NCBI GenBank assembly: GCA_934489735.1
Contig: CAKSSR010000007.1
Location: forward strand, 1 to 64,000
Source of the DNA: an uncultured Eubacteriales bacterium
Lineage (GTDB): Bacteria > Bacillota > Clostridia > Oscillospirales > Acutalibacteraceae
Reading direction: 5' to 3'
DNA: 64,000 nt
Both the position numbers and the translations under genes were made by a program. This document shows positions 34,158 through 43,737 of this stretch, piece by piece (position 1 is the stretch's first letter; each line of letters starts with the position of its first letter). Below the pieces are notes generated by a model, which searched no databases, was not told where the DNA came from, and saw only the letters and a list, made by a program, of their open reading frames with translations.

Positions 34158-34970
34158 ATTAAAGAAATAACGTTTGGACAGTATTTGAGAGGAAAGTCTG
34201 TTTATCATAAAATGAATCCAGTTTTTAAGATAATTATAACGATGATTAATATTATATCTATATTTTTAGCTAATAGATTGACATCGGTTTGCTTTGTACT
34301 TATAATTGTCTTCACAACGATGATATTGACTAGGATATCTTTGAAATATTACTTCAAAGGATTGAAAAGTCTTATTATAGTAATACTATTGACCTCTTTA
34401 TTGAATTTGTTTTATGGAACGGGCGAGCCAATCTTTAAATTGGGATTCTTAAGTATAAGTTTGGATGGAATAATAAATTGTATAATTGTATCAATGAGGA
34501 TAATAAACTTACTAATTATTAGCTCGATACTAACTTTTACTACGACCCCATCAAATATTACTGATGGGATTGAAATTGTTATCAGTCCATTGAAAATATT
34601 TAAGGTCAGAGTGCAAGATATTTCAATGATAATGACAATCGCAATAAGATTTATACCAACTCTTATCGAAGAGGCTAATAAAATAATGATGGCACAGAAA
34701 TTGAGAGGCGCTGACATTGGAAAGGGAAGCATCAAGAATAGAATTAAAGCTATGATACCAATATTGATTCCTTTATTTGTTTCTTCATTTAAGAGGGCAT
34801 ATGACTTGGCTATAGCAATGGAATGCAGATGCTATAACGATGGAGAGGGAAGAACAAAAATGAATAAGAACAGCATATCATATATGGATATAGTTATGAT
34901 GATATTCTACGTTCTTGCATCGATTTTTGTGATTTTGTTGAATAATACATTTGTTTTTGGGGAGATTTGA
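34158..34970 (+). CDS. ecfT: ECF transporter transmembrane subunit EcfT
   Basis: ~270 aa, five or more membrane helices. It has the family start ITFGQYLRGKSVYHKMNP and the coupling-helix motif AQKLRGADIGKG followed later by AMECRCY. A GGCGGGAG sequence lies 8 bases before ATT 34158, which gives the usual N-terminus; GTG 34149 is a possible standard start but lies within that purine-rich block. It follows ecfA by 22 bases and ends 1 base before truA. Confidence 0.88.
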   Translation: MKEITFGQYLRGKSVYHKMNPVFKIIITMINIISIFLANRLTSVCFVLIIVFTTMILTRISLKYYFKGLKSLIIVILLTSLLNLFYGTGEPIFKLGFLSISLDGIINCIIVSMRIINLLIISSILTFTTTPSNITDGIEIVISPLKIFKVRVQDISMIMTIAIRFIPTLIEEANKIMMAQKLRGADIGKGSIKNRIKAMIPILIPLFVSSFKRAYDLAIAMECRCYNDGEGRTKMNKNSISYMDIVMMIFYVLASIFVILLNNTFVFGEI

Positions 34971-34971
34971 A

Positions 34972-35730
34972 TTGAAACGTAATATTTTATTTAATATTTC
35001 ATTTAGCGGAAAGAACTATCATGGTTGGCAAGTTCAGAAAAATGCTATATCGGTACAACAAAAGTTTGAATCAGCATTGAGAAAAGTTGTAAGGGAAGAC
35101 TTTAATGTGAAAGGCTGTAGCAGAACTGATAGTGGGGTTCATGCAAATATGTATTGCCTTAGCTTAAAGATAGATAATACTATCCCAGAGGATAAATTGA
35201 CTTTCGCAGTTAATAATTATCTTCCGAATGATATAGTGGTTAATGAATGCAAAGAAGTACCTATGGACTTTCATGCAAGATATAGCTGCATCGGGAAAGA
35301 ATATATATATAAGATATGGAATTCTAATATAAGAAATCCGTTTTTAGATGGATATGCCTTTAACTATAGATATCCAATTGATATAGATGTTTTGAAAAAG
35401 TCTGCTCAGGCTTATTTGGGGAAGCATGACTTTACTTCTTTTTGTACTAAGGATGATAGAAAGATTGGAGATATGACTAGGACAGTAAAATACTTTGACA
35501 TAATTAAAGATAATGATATGATCGAATTTAAAGTATGTGCGGATGGGTTTCTATATAATATGGTTAGAATAATGATAGGGACTCTACTAAGAATAGCTCA
35601 AGGTAAATTTGAACCAGATTGTATTCCTCGTATTATAAAATGTAAGGACAGAAGTGAGGCAGGACCTACAGTCGCTGCACATGGACTTTACTTGAATAAA
35701 GTATATTATGAAACTATTGACTTTAAGTAA
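34972..35730 (+). CDS. truA: tRNA pseudouridine(38-40) synthase TruA
   Basis: 252 aa from TTG 34972 (GGGGAG upstream). It has NISFSGKNYHGWQVQ, the catalytic aspartate in CSRTDSGVHA, FHARYSCIGKEY and FLYNMVRIMIGTLL. It modifies tRNA anticodon-stem uridines. It directly follows ecfT, the conserved Firmicute order. Confidence 0.96.
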   Translation: MKRNILFNISFSGKNYHGWQVQKNAISVQQKFESALRKVVREDFNVKGCSRTDSGVHANMYCLSLKIDNTIPEDKLTFAVNNYLPNDIVVNECKEVPMDFHARYSCIGKEYIYKIWNSNIRNPFLDGYAFNYRYPIDIDVLKKSAQAYLGKHDFTSFCTKDDRKIGDMTRTVKYFDIIKDNDMIEFKVCADGFLYNMVRIMIGTLLRIAQGKFEPDCIPRIIKCKDRSEAGPTVAAHGLYLNKVYYETIDFK

Positions 35731-35747
35731 TAAGGAGAATAAAATGA

Positions 35748-36917
35748 ATGAATGTAAAGAAAAAACATAATCTGGTTATTTATAAAAATGATAAGCCAAA
35801 GTATAATAAAAAGAGAATTGTAATAGCATCTATATGCATATTGATTGTGGCTGTTGCATTGGGAAGAAGTGTGGATAAGTTTTCTCCAAGTAATGTTATC
35901 GATACTTTATCAGGCTGGATGTGCTCTATTGGATTTGGTAACGGATACCCGACGCCGATTATAGGTAGCTGTGTAAAAGAGAATAATTTTTCATTGATGA
36001 ATGATAATATTTCTTTCGTAAGTGACTCTTCCTTTGTAATATTGACGGATTCTGCTAAAATAATCACTAATAGACAACATAGCTTTGGCAATCCAGTATT
36101 GAAAACGGGAGGAAATAGAGCGATAATATATAATTTGGGAGGAAGAGACTTTAGAATAGATAGCCTTTCGAATTTGATTTATAAGTCAAGTTTGGATCAA
36201 AATATAGTGGCGGGAGCAATATCTAAGGCAGGAACTTACGCTGTGATAACGGAATCTAAAAAATATTTATCTGAATTGATAGTATTCTCTTCAAATAATG
36301 AGGAAATATATAGATATTACTTTGCAAATTATTATATAAATAATGTCGAGATAAACGAAAAAGGAGATTTTGTAGCCGTGTCGGGGCTATCATCAGACAA
36401 CGGGGTGATGAAATCCATCATATATACGTTCGAACTAAACAGCGATCAACCAAAAGATTTCTTCGAGTTTGAAAATAATATGATATTTTCATTGCACTTT
36501 ATCGGAGGAAGAAATATACTATCTATAGGTGACAATATGATGTCGTATCTAAAGGGAAGTAAAAGAAAAGATTATAATTATGATAGCAAAAGATTGATTA
36601 CTTTTGATATAGATAAGAAAGAAGGAGTCGCATTAGTATTCTCTGAGGACGAAGATTTGATAAATTGCCAAATAGTTGTACTCAATAAGGAGGGAACTGT
36701 AAAATCTGAGATAAGTACAGATTCAAAGATTAAATCTGTTGCATATAAGTATAATAAAATTATGACACTTGAGGGAGATAAAATAAAAGTTTATTCGCTT
36801 TCAGGAAAATTAAAAAAACAAGATGAGGCTAGGATGGATGCAAGAAAAGTAAAAATAACAGCGGGAAACCGTGCATATATTTTAGGAGTAAGTGAGATAA
36901 GAAAGGTAAGAATATGA
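35748..36917 (+). CDS. DUF5711-family membrane-anchored beta-propeller protein
   Basis: 389 aa. A basic N-terminus, one membrane helix (~25-42) and an extracytoplasmic beta-rich domain with blade-like repeats (AIIYNLGGRDFRIDSL, AVITESKKYLSELIVF, AVSGLSS…). This matches the DUF5711 family found next to cvpA in Clostridia; function unknown, likely envelope-related. AAGGAG 10 bases before ATG 35748. Confidence 0.7.
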   Translation: MNVKKKHNLVIYKNDKPKYNKKRIVIASICILIVAVALGRSVDKFSPSNVIDTLSGWMCSIGFGNGYPTPIIGSCVKENNFSLMNDNISFVSDSSFVILTDSAKIITNRQHSFGNPVLKTGGNRAIIYNLGGRDFRIDSLSNLIYKSSLDQNIVAGAISKAGTYAVITESKKYLSELIVFSSNNEEIYRYYFANYYINNVEINEKGDFVAVSGLSSDNGVMKSIIYTFELNSDQPKDFFEFENNMIFSLHFIGGRNILSIGDNMMSYLKGSKRKDYNYDSKRLITFDIDKKEGVALVFSEDEDLINCQIVVLNKEGTVKSEISTDSKIKSVAYKYNKIMTLEGDKIKVYSLSGKLKKQDEARMDARKVKITAGNRAYILGVSEIRKVRI

Positions 36918-36938
36918 ATTATATGGATTATTATATAC

Positions 36939-36967
36939 TTGACAAATAAAGATAAATATGATAAACT
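36939..36967 (+). promoter_or_regulatory. SigA promoter upstream of cvpA
   Basis: TTGACA (36939-36944), 17-base spacer, TAAACT (36962-36967). It lies ~190 bases before the gene; a nearer TATAAT at ~37117 could be a second start. Confidence 0.5.
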
Positions 36968-37156
36968 AATTCAGTTGAATTGAGATAAAAAACGCAAATT
37001 TAACATTTTTATAAAAAATTAAAGAGCTATATATGTATTTTTTACCGATTTTCAACTCTGAGTATATCAAAGCTAAATTAATTGATGTAAATTCTTAAAA
37101 CTAATTAAATTTGATATAATTAATGTAATAATAAGGTATTTAATGGGGGTTTGTAG

Positions 37157-37873
37157 GTGAATATAATCTTAGATATCTTAATAATTGTAACCATTTTTTT
37201 GTTTATGCTTGCAGGATATAAGAAAGGTTTTATTAGATCGCTATTTTCATTTATATGTTCTATAGTTTCGTTGATTACATCTTTCTTTTTGGCACCTATT
37301 TTTTCAAACTGGGTATACGAAACATTCATTAGGGATGCAATAATAAGCAATATTACTAAAGTTATTTCTGAAAGTATGGGCCAGAATGTAAATGCTAAAG
37401 TAGAAAGTGTAATTTCTTCTATTCCTTTTAATATAAATGATATTCTGGGAACGTTCGGGATATCAGAAAGTAAGATAGGAATACTTTTAGGTAACTCTGC
37501 TACTAACTCAGCATTTGCAATTGAAAGACTATTTTACCCTGTGGTTATGAATTATGTAAATGTATTGGTAGGATTAATATTATTTTTACTTATATCTATA
37601 AGTATTAAGCTAATGTCAAGAGTTGTATTTAAGGCTATGCAGGTTCCTGTTATCAGGCAAGTTGATTGGTTGTTAGGTATGCTTTTTGGTATGTTTAAAG
37701 GGTTGATATTTGTTATCGTTTTGTTGGCAGCTTTAAGTATTATTAATAGATTTGATAAGTCTGGAGTGTTAAATGAATACATATCGGAAGAAAATGTGAA
37801 CTCTACTTTTATATTTAAGCATATATATAATCAGAATCCGATATACAAATTTAAAGAAATTTTGAATTATTAA
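37157..37873 (+). CDS. cvpA: CvpA-family membrane protein
   Basis: 238 aa with four membrane helices: the N-terminal ILDILIIVTIFLFMLAGYKKGFIRSLF block and the MLFGMFKGLIFVIVLLAALS helix are CvpA hallmarks. Members affect envelope integrity and, in Enterobacteria, colicin V production. GTG start after GGGGG. Probably the first gene of a cvpA-pgsA-clpC run. Confidence 0.85.
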   Translation: MNIILDILIIVTIFLFMLAGYKKGFIRSLFSFICSIVSLITSFFLAPIFSNWVYETFIRDAIISNITKVISESMGQNVNAKVESVISSIPFNINDILGTFGISESKIGILLGNSATNSAFAIERLFYPVVMNYVNVLVGLILFLLISISIKLMSRVVFKAMQVPVIRQVDWLLGMLFGMFKGLIFVIVLLAALSIINRFDKSGVLNEYISEENVNSTFIFKHIYNQNPIYKFKEILNY

Positions 37874-37904
37874 GATATATTATGTGCTAAAAAGGGGCTT
37901 TTTT

Positions 37905-38462
37905 ATGATGGACCTCAAAAAATTTATAAACGTTCCTAATTTTTTGTCATGCCTGAGGATTTTATTACTAATTCCATTAGTTATAGCAAATAATTGTGAG
38001 AATTATGTTTTAGCTATAGTTATATTTGTTATAATGGGCATATCTGATTTTTTAGATGGATATATAGCAAGAAGATTCGATATGGTGACTTCATTAGGAA
38101 AGATACTTGATCCTATAGCAGACAAGATGCTAATAGTAACAGTCATGTTTTGCATTGGTATTAAGTTTAATAAGATGATGCCATTTGCATATATATTGTT
38201 ATTTAAAGAGAGTTTGATGCTAATAGCTGGTGCAATATTATTAAAGAAGAAGAAAGTGTTACAATCGTCTAAGTGGTATGGGAAACTGGCTACATTTTTA
38301 TTCTTTGTATCAGTAACTGTAATAATAATTTTAAAGGCTTTTTGTAATATAGAGAATGATATTCTAATTTTTTCACTCATGTTTATAACGGTTGCGTTCA
38401 TGTTATTTGCATTTTTTAAATATTTTATGTTATTTATGAAAGAGATTAAAGAAAAGGAGTAA
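37905..38462 (+). CDS. pgsA: CDP-diacylglycerol-glycerol-3-phosphate 3-phosphatidyltransferase
   Basis: 185 aa, several membrane helices. The CDP-alcohol phosphotransferase motif D-G-x2-A-R-x8-G-x3-D-x3-D is complete (DGYIARRFDMVTSLGKILDP then IADK). Starts MMDLKKFINVPNFLSCLRI after AAAAGGGG; the GTG at 37884 is not needed. Makes phosphatidylglycerophosphate. Confidence 0.94.
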   Translation: MMDLKKFINVPNFLSCLRILLLIPLVIANNCENYVLAIVIFVIMGISDFLDGYIARRFDMVTSLGKILDPIADKMLIVTVMFCIGIKFNKMMPFAYILLFKESLMLIAGAILLKKKKVLQSSKWYGKLATFLFFVSVTVIIILKAFCNIENDILIFSLMFITVAFMLFAFFKYFMLFMKEIKEKE

Positions 38463-38551
38463 AAAGAGAGGGAAGATTGTGAAATTACGAGCAAAATTTT
38501 AGTAGAAGGGAGAGTTACTTGATATTTAATTATCGAGTAAGGAGAAAATTT

Positions 38552-40834
38552 ATGATATGTGTACGATGTAAAAAGAGACCTGCAATGGTCTTTGTATCTT
38601 CTAAAAACGAGGCTGAGGAGGATGTAAGAGGTTATTGCATGAAATGTGCTAGAGAATTAGGAATAAGGCCAATAAATGATATAATTGACAAGATGAAAAT
38701 AGATGGAGATGAATTAGACGAGATACAAGATCGTTTATGTGAGATATTGAGAGATGACGAAGAAGATGAAGAAGACATAAGTGAAGACAATCGTTCGAGA
38801 CTATTTCCATTTGTTCAGAACATGTTAGGGGAGACATTTGGATGTAATGACAATGACGATTCCAACTCAGGTGCAGAGAAATCTAAGAATGAAAGAGAAA
38901 GAATATTCAAAAGAAAAAAGAAGAGGAACCTTGACTTATACTGTTACAACCTAACGAGTAAGGCAAAAAAAGGGGAATTAGACCTTATTATAGGGAGAGA
39001 GAAAGAAATTTCAAGAGTAGTTCAGATTTTAAGTAGAAGGACCAAGAACAATCCATGTCTCATAGGAGAGCCAGGGGTAGGAAAGACAGCGATAGCCGAA
39101 GGGTTAGCCATAAAGATATCTGAAGGGGACGTTCCGAGCAGACTAAAGAATAAAGAAATATATTTACTAGACTTAACAGCTTTAGTAGCAGGCACGCAAT
39201 TTAGAGGGCAATTTGAAGCGAGGATTAAAGGCTTAATAGAAGAGGTAAAAAAAGCGGGGAATGTAATATTATTCATTGACGAGGTGCATAACATATCATC
39301 TGCAGGTGATGCTGATGGGGCAATGAATGCAGCGAACATATTAAAGCCTGCCTTATCGAGGGGAGAAATACAAGTAATAGGTGCAACAACTTTTGATGAA
39401 TATAGGAAGTATATAGAAAAGGATACTGCACTTGAGAGAAGGTTTCAGCCTGTCAAGATAGAGGAACCATCAGTTGAAGACACTGTTAAATTATTAAAAG
39501 GGATCAAGATTTATTATGAAAATTATCATAGCGTGATGATTCCTGATGAATTATTAATGAAAATGGTAATATTATCAGAGAGATATATAACAGACAGGTT
39601 TTTACCGGACAAAGCCATAGACATAATGGATGAGTCCTGCGCACATGCGGCCATAAGAAATAAAGACTTAGATGAATATAATGATATAGAAGTGGACGTA
39701 GCCGAAAAGAAGAAGAGAGAAGATGACTTAGCACTTCAAAGCGAAGAGATAGACTACGAGAAGCTAGCGGAACTCAGGTGCGAGATATCAAGACTTGAGA
39801 GCAGGAAAGAGGAGTTATATTCAAAGATCAAGGATTACAAAGTAACGAGTGAAGACATAGCGAGTGTAATAGAGTTATGGACTGGAATACCTGCATCGAA
39901 GATAAAAGAGAACGAACTTAAGAAACTTGCAAATATGGAAGAAGTATTAAGTGAGAAGATAATAGGTCAGGACGAGGGAGTAAAAGCAGTTGCAGCGGCT
40001 ATCAAGAGGAACAGAGTTGCAATAAGTCCGAGGAGAAGACCAGCATCATTTATTTTTGTAGGGCCGACAGGCGTAGGTAAGACAGAATTAGTAAAAGTTT
40101 TATCAGAGCAACTATTTGACACGCCTGATACTTTAATCAGACTTGACATGTCAGAGTTTATGGAGAAACATGCAGTATCAAGATTAATTGGTTCACCGCC
40201 AGGTTATGTAGGATATGAAGAATCTGGACAATTGACAGAGAAAGTTAGAAGAAAGCCATATTCAGTTTTACTTTTTGATGAAATAGAGAAAGCACATCCA
40301 GATGTATTGAACATACTATTACAAGTGATGGACGAAGGGTCTGTAACTGACTCGCATGGGCACAAAGTAAACTTTGAAAATACAGTCATAGTGATGACAT
40401 CTAATGCTGGAAGTGATAAAAGTGACAGCCCATTAGGATTTGGCAAGAGTGAGTATGATATTAATAAAGAAAAGGTAATGAAAGCTCTTTCAGACTTCTT
40501 AAGGCCAGAGTTTTTGAGTAGAGTTGATGAGATTGTCATATTCAAGCGTCTAACAGAGGAAGAGTATGTAAAGGTTGCGAAGCTTATGTTAGATGAATAT
40601 ATAGAGTCATTAAAAGAAAGAAACATAGAATTACTTATAGATGAAGAAGTTTATAAATGGTTAGCGAAAAAATCTATTGATGGCAAGAGTGGAGCAAGAG
40701 ACATAAGAAACTTAATAAGACGAGATATCGAAGATAGATTTGCTAATTTATTTATTGACAACATAGACAGAGAAATAAAGAAGATCAAGATAAGCATAAA
40801 TGACGATAATGCGTCATGTGAGATAATAGATTAA
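38552..40834 (+). CDS. clpC: ClpC-type AAA+ unfoldase with N-terminal zinc finger
   Basis: 760 aa. Residues 1-35 hold two CxxC pairs (MICVRCKKRP…, YCMKCARELG) in place of the Clp_N repeat domain, then an acidic linker, AAA1 (GEPGVGKTAI; VILFIDEVHN), a UVR-like middle region (~395-425) and AAA2 (FVGPTGVGKTEL; VLLFDEIEKAH) with the C-terminal D2-small domain. A Clp ATPase for ClpP; the zinc finger resembles McsA and probably handles adaptor or substrate recognition. AAGGAG before ATG 38552. Confidence 0.94.
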   Translation: MICVRCKKRPAMVFVSSKNEAEEDVRGYCMKCARELGIRPINDIIDKMKIDGDELDEIQDRLCEILRDDEEDEEDISEDNRSRLFPFVQNMLGETFGCNDNDDSNSGAEKSKNERERIFKRKKKRNLDLYCYNLTSKAKKGELDLIIGREKEISRVVQILSRRTKNNPCLIGEPGVGKTAIAEGLAIKISEGDVPSRLKNKEIYLLDLTALVAGTQFRGQFEARIKGLIEEVKKAGNVILFIDEVHNISSAGDADGAMNAANILKPALSRGEIQVIGATTFDEYRKYIEKDTALERRFQPVKIEEPSVEDTVKLLKGIKIYYENYHSVMIPDELLMKMVILSERYITDRFLPDKAIDIMDESCAHAAIRNKDLDEYNDIEVDVAEKKKREDDLALQSEEIDYEKLAELRCEISRLESRKEELYSKIKDYKVTSEDIASVIELWTGIPASKIKENELKKLANMEEVLSEKIIGQDEGVKAVAAAIKRNRVAISPRRRPASFIFVGPTGVGKTELVKVLSEQLFDTPDTLIRLDMSEFMEKHAVSRLIGSPPGYVGYEESGQLTEKVRRKPYSVLLFDEIEKAHPDVLNILLQVMDEGSVTDSHGHKVNFENTVIVMTSNAGSDKSDSPLGFGKSEYDINKEKVMKALSDFLRPEFLSRVDEIVIFKRLTEEEYVKVAKLMLDEYIESLKERNIELLIDEEVYKWLAKKSIDGKSGARDIRNLIRRDIEDRFANLFIDNIDREIKKIKISINDDNASCEIID

Positions 40835-40840
40835 GATCGG

Positions 40841-40873
40841 GAGAGAAGTCGGAACAATTCGATTTCTCTTTTC
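40841..40873 (+). terminator. Rho-independent terminator of clpC
   Basis: GAGAGAAGTCG (40841-40851) / CGATTTCTCTT (40860-40870), then TTC. Confidence 0.75.
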
Positions 40874-40952
40874 TATAGGTTTGTTTACAAATGTAAGCGA
40901 AAATTCACGGATTTTTAGATTATTTTAAGGCAAAGAGAAGGAGTATTTTAAA

Positions 40953-41492
40953 ATGATTAAGAAAATTATAAGCATTTGCTTATGTTCAATGGGCATAGCA
41001 TTGACTTCGGGCTTAGAAACGACAGCATTTACAAAGGAAGAAGTTGTAAGATTAAGAGAAGAACTATATCAAAATATAGATACGGATCCAAAAGTAACGA
41101 TAGACTTCTTTTATTCTAGATTAAAGCCGTTTTTTATTGATATTGAAGATGGCGAAGTATACAGAGCTATGTATGGATTATTGAGAATTATGAAACTTTA
41201 TTACGGAAGTACAGAATTGGAATCGATGCTAGAACGAATGGATGCCGATTGTAAGGAATTTTTACTTGAGCGCAAGATTAATTCTCTCGTAGATAAGATT
41301 GTAATTAATCGTCATAGCCTTTCAATATGCTTTTGTTACAATGTAGTGAGAAAAGGAATGAACTATGATGAAGCATGGGATAACATTCTAGATATGCTTC
41401 AAAATGAAGACATTGGGCAACTATTATTAAAGTCCTGTAACAATTTTGAACTGTCAATATTAAAGTCTAAAGGAATAGTTGATATAAATTGA
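40953..41492 (+). CDS. Secreted protein, paralogue of the N-terminal domain of the USP-like protein
   Basis: 179 aa. Signal peptide (MIKKIISICLCSMGIALTSG…A) and a ~150-residue helical domain. It is colinear with residues 1-185 of the protein at 41803-43656: ISICLCS-G, YSRLKPFFIDIEDGEVYRAM…LLRIMKLYYGS, FCYNVVRKGMNYDEAW and LLKSKGI. It has no catalytic part. It could be a binding partner, a decoy, or a duplicate of a shared export/binding module. AGAAGGAG precedes the ATG. Confidence 0.7.
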   Translation: MIKKIISICLCSMGIALTSGLETTAFTKEEVVRLREELYQNIDTDPKVTIDFFYSRLKPFFIDIEDGEVYRAMYGLLRIMKLYYGSTELESMLERMDADCKEFLLERKINSLVDKIVINRHSLSICFCYNVVRKGMNYDEAWDNILDMLQNEDIGQLLLKSCNNFELSILKSKGIVDIN

Positions 41493-41526
41493 AAAAAAGA
41501 AGCAACAAGATGATAATTTTAAAAGA

Positions 41527-41562
41527 GAAATTGAGATGAAAAAGATTTCAATTTCTTTTTTT
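41527..41562 (+). terminator. Rho-independent terminator
   Basis: GAAATTGA (41527-41534) / TCAATTTC (41548-41555) followed by seven T. The remainder of the 41493-41802 gap contains the next promoter. Confidence 0.8.
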
Positions 41563-41668
41563 ATATAAATTAAATACATATTTTTTATATAATAATGGCA
41601 ATTGTATAGCCAATTTATTAATCTGTTATTTCTAATGTTAAGATTTTGTTAAATTTGGTTCTTAGCCA

Positions 41669-41697
41669 TTGAAATATTAGGCTGATTGTAATATAAT
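41669..41697 (+). promoter_or_regulatory. SigA promoter of the USP-like gene
   Basis: TTGAAA (41669-41674), 17-base spacer, TATAAT (41692-41697). Confidence 0.6.
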
Positions 41698-41802
41698 AGT
41701 ATTCGTAATGGATGCGTATGAGATTGAATTTTTTGTATCAGTTTAAAATATGATTGTATTGCATCTAAAATTTGTATCGTAAGTTTAGAAAGGAATATTA
41801 AA

Positions 41803-43656
41803 ATGATAAGTAACAAGATTAAAAAGGCTTTAAGTATCTGCTTATGCTCAGCAGGTATTACCGGAATATTAGGATTGGGAACAATGGCAGCTACGAAACA
41901 GGACGCTATGGAAGCCAGAAGAGCATATTATAAAGCAACAGATAGAGATTTGGGAGGTCTTGTAGACCATTTCTATTCTATTATTAAGCCATTCTTTGAA
42001 GGTACTGACGACGAGGAAATATATCGTGCTATGTGTGGCTTGTTTAAAATGATGAAACTTTATTACGATTCTGTAGAAGTTAATCATGCTTTATCAGATG
42101 CACAATCAAATGCTAGGGCATATTTGCTTGCACATAATACTCAAGGAAGAAAAGTATTTAACGGAAATGAAGTTGAAATTACTCATTCGAGACTTACAAC
42201 ATACTTCTGTTATAATGTTATAAGGAGAGGTATGGATTATGATGACGCATTTTTTAGCGCTTTAGGATCTTTTAGAAACAAAGATTGTATTGAAAAAATA
42301 ATGTCAGTGACCTGTGTTAAAGCAGAAAAAGATTTGTTGAGGATAAAAGGGATTGAACTTGGTACAGCTAGTACAGATTATAAAAAAGAAAGTATGGAAG
42401 TAGAAAGTCCTATAGCTAGCGTTGATAGTGGTACAAAGAAGGCAGAAAAAGCAGTAGTTGAAGAAGATAAAATGACAGATGATGAGGAAAAATCAGCAAA
42501 TAAAGAGAATATGGACTCACAAAACAGCAGCAGTGATACCAGTAGTGATGGATTGATAGCAGCGTATATGCAAGAAGAAGAGATTAGAAAAGATCGTGAA
42601 TTAGATAATTTTAGAAGAAGAATAGCAAGAGAGCGAAGCGCAAGAAGTGGGTTTGGAGAGTATAGATACGGCTTTGGTTATGGTTATGATGCTGTAAGAG
42701 ACCATGATATAGACTTTTTAAGCGGATATGGAATGGATGGAGCTATGTACAGGAATCATGATGTATCATATAAGAGAAGTGCTAGCCCAATGTACAAAAA
42801 AAGCAATATTTATGATTCATCTTTATATGATGTTGATACAGAGAGAAAGGGAGAGAAGCTACCTGAAGGCTCTGATGTAAGTAGAGTGAGACCATTCTTT
42901 AACTTTAATAATGCATGTTATATGAATGCAGCTATCGCTCAACTATATTTTATAGATAGTATTAGAGATTACATTTTAGCATTAGGTCCTGGCGAGAGTG
43001 AAGAATTAGAAGCAATTAAGTGCCTATTTATGTATTTTAATGGAGATAGATCTATTACTGAGGCTGATGTCGACAGAAGTAGGGCTATTTTAAAACATAA
43101 CGGGGTACAACGTAGCGTAGATGAAGTATATGATACGGTCATATATGCACTTGCAGAGAAAATGAACAATGTAGTCAATAAGGGAGTAAATGATTTAGAA
43201 TGTATAAAACTGCCAAATGGTAAGAATCTTATATTCAACCCCTTATTATTGCATGGTTTAGGGGAAGCAGATTTTAATAAACCATTAATAGAAATGATCA
43301 GAACAGGTGGTAAAAGATTTGAAAATGTTAAATTAGGCTCAGCAAATGACGATGTTGTTATATATGTGGCAAATAAACCTTTGGATACAGAAGGAAGAAG
43401 AATAGGAGAAATTGAAGCAGAAGACTCATATGAAAACCAAGGCGTAAGATATCAATTATCTGAAGTAGTAATACATAATAGTTTTACAGGGTCTGTTGTG
43501 AATGGTCAAGGACATTATTACCTACTCCATAGGGATCCTAGAGATGGAGCTTGGTACGAGGTAAATGACTTTAGGATAACTAAAAAAGAGGATAGAGAAG
43601 TTAGAGAACTAGCCAGGACAAATGGGCTTTGGTTTGTTTACAAAAGAGTGAACTAA
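41803..43656 (+). CDS. Secreted USP-like (ubiquitin-specific protease, C19-type) cysteine protease
   Basis: 617 aa. Signal peptide (~1-30, ending LGTMAA), helical domain shared with 40953-41492 (~30-185), disordered acidic/Ser linker (~190-260), Gly/Tyr/Arg-rich segment (~275-345), then a domain from ~360. The Cys box FFNFNNACYMNAAIAQLYF has C372 after an Asn and before YMN, like the USP consensus NTCYMN. Near the end YQLSEVVIHN … GQGHYYLLHRDPRDGAWYEV then ND gives H571 and N588/D589, and LWFVYKRV matches the final USP strand. This points to a deubiquitinase, with ubiquitin present only in a eukaryotic host. The finger region looks reduced. GAAAGGAA before the ATG. Confidence 0.78.
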   Translation: MISNKIKKALSICLCSAGITGILGLGTMAATKQDAMEARRAYYKATDRDLGGLVDHFYSIIKPFFEGTDDEEIYRAMCGLFKMMKLYYDSVEVNHALSDAQSNARAYLLAHNTQGRKVFNGNEVEITHSRLTTYFCYNVIRRGMDYDDAFFSALGSFRNKDCIEKIMSVTCVKAEKDLLRIKGIELGTASTDYKKESMEVESPIASVDSGTKKAEKAVVEEDKMTDDEEKSANKENMDSQNSSSDTSSDGLIAAYMQEEEIRKDRELDNFRRRIARERSARSGFGEYRYGFGYGYDAVRDHDIDFLSGYGMDGAMYRNHDVSYKRSASPMYKKSNIYDSSLYDVDTERKGEKLPEGSDVSRVRPFFNFNNACYMNAAIAQLYFIDSIRDYILALGPGESEELEAIKCLFMYFNGDRSITEADVDRSRAILKHNGVQRSVDEVYDTVIYALAEKMNNVVNKGVNDLECIKLPNGKNLIFNPLLLHGLGEADFNKPLIEMIRTGGKRFENVKLGSANDDVVIYVANKPLDTEGRRIGEIEAEDSYENQGVRYQLSEVVIHNSFTGSVVNGQGHYYLLHRDPRDGAWYEVNDFRITKKEDREVRELARTNGLWFVYKRVN

Positions 43657-43737
43657 TTATTAATCATTAAAATAGTAAAATATATGCATAATCTTAACGT
43701 TTGATATAGTTAAGGTTATGCATTCTTTGTTTTTTCT

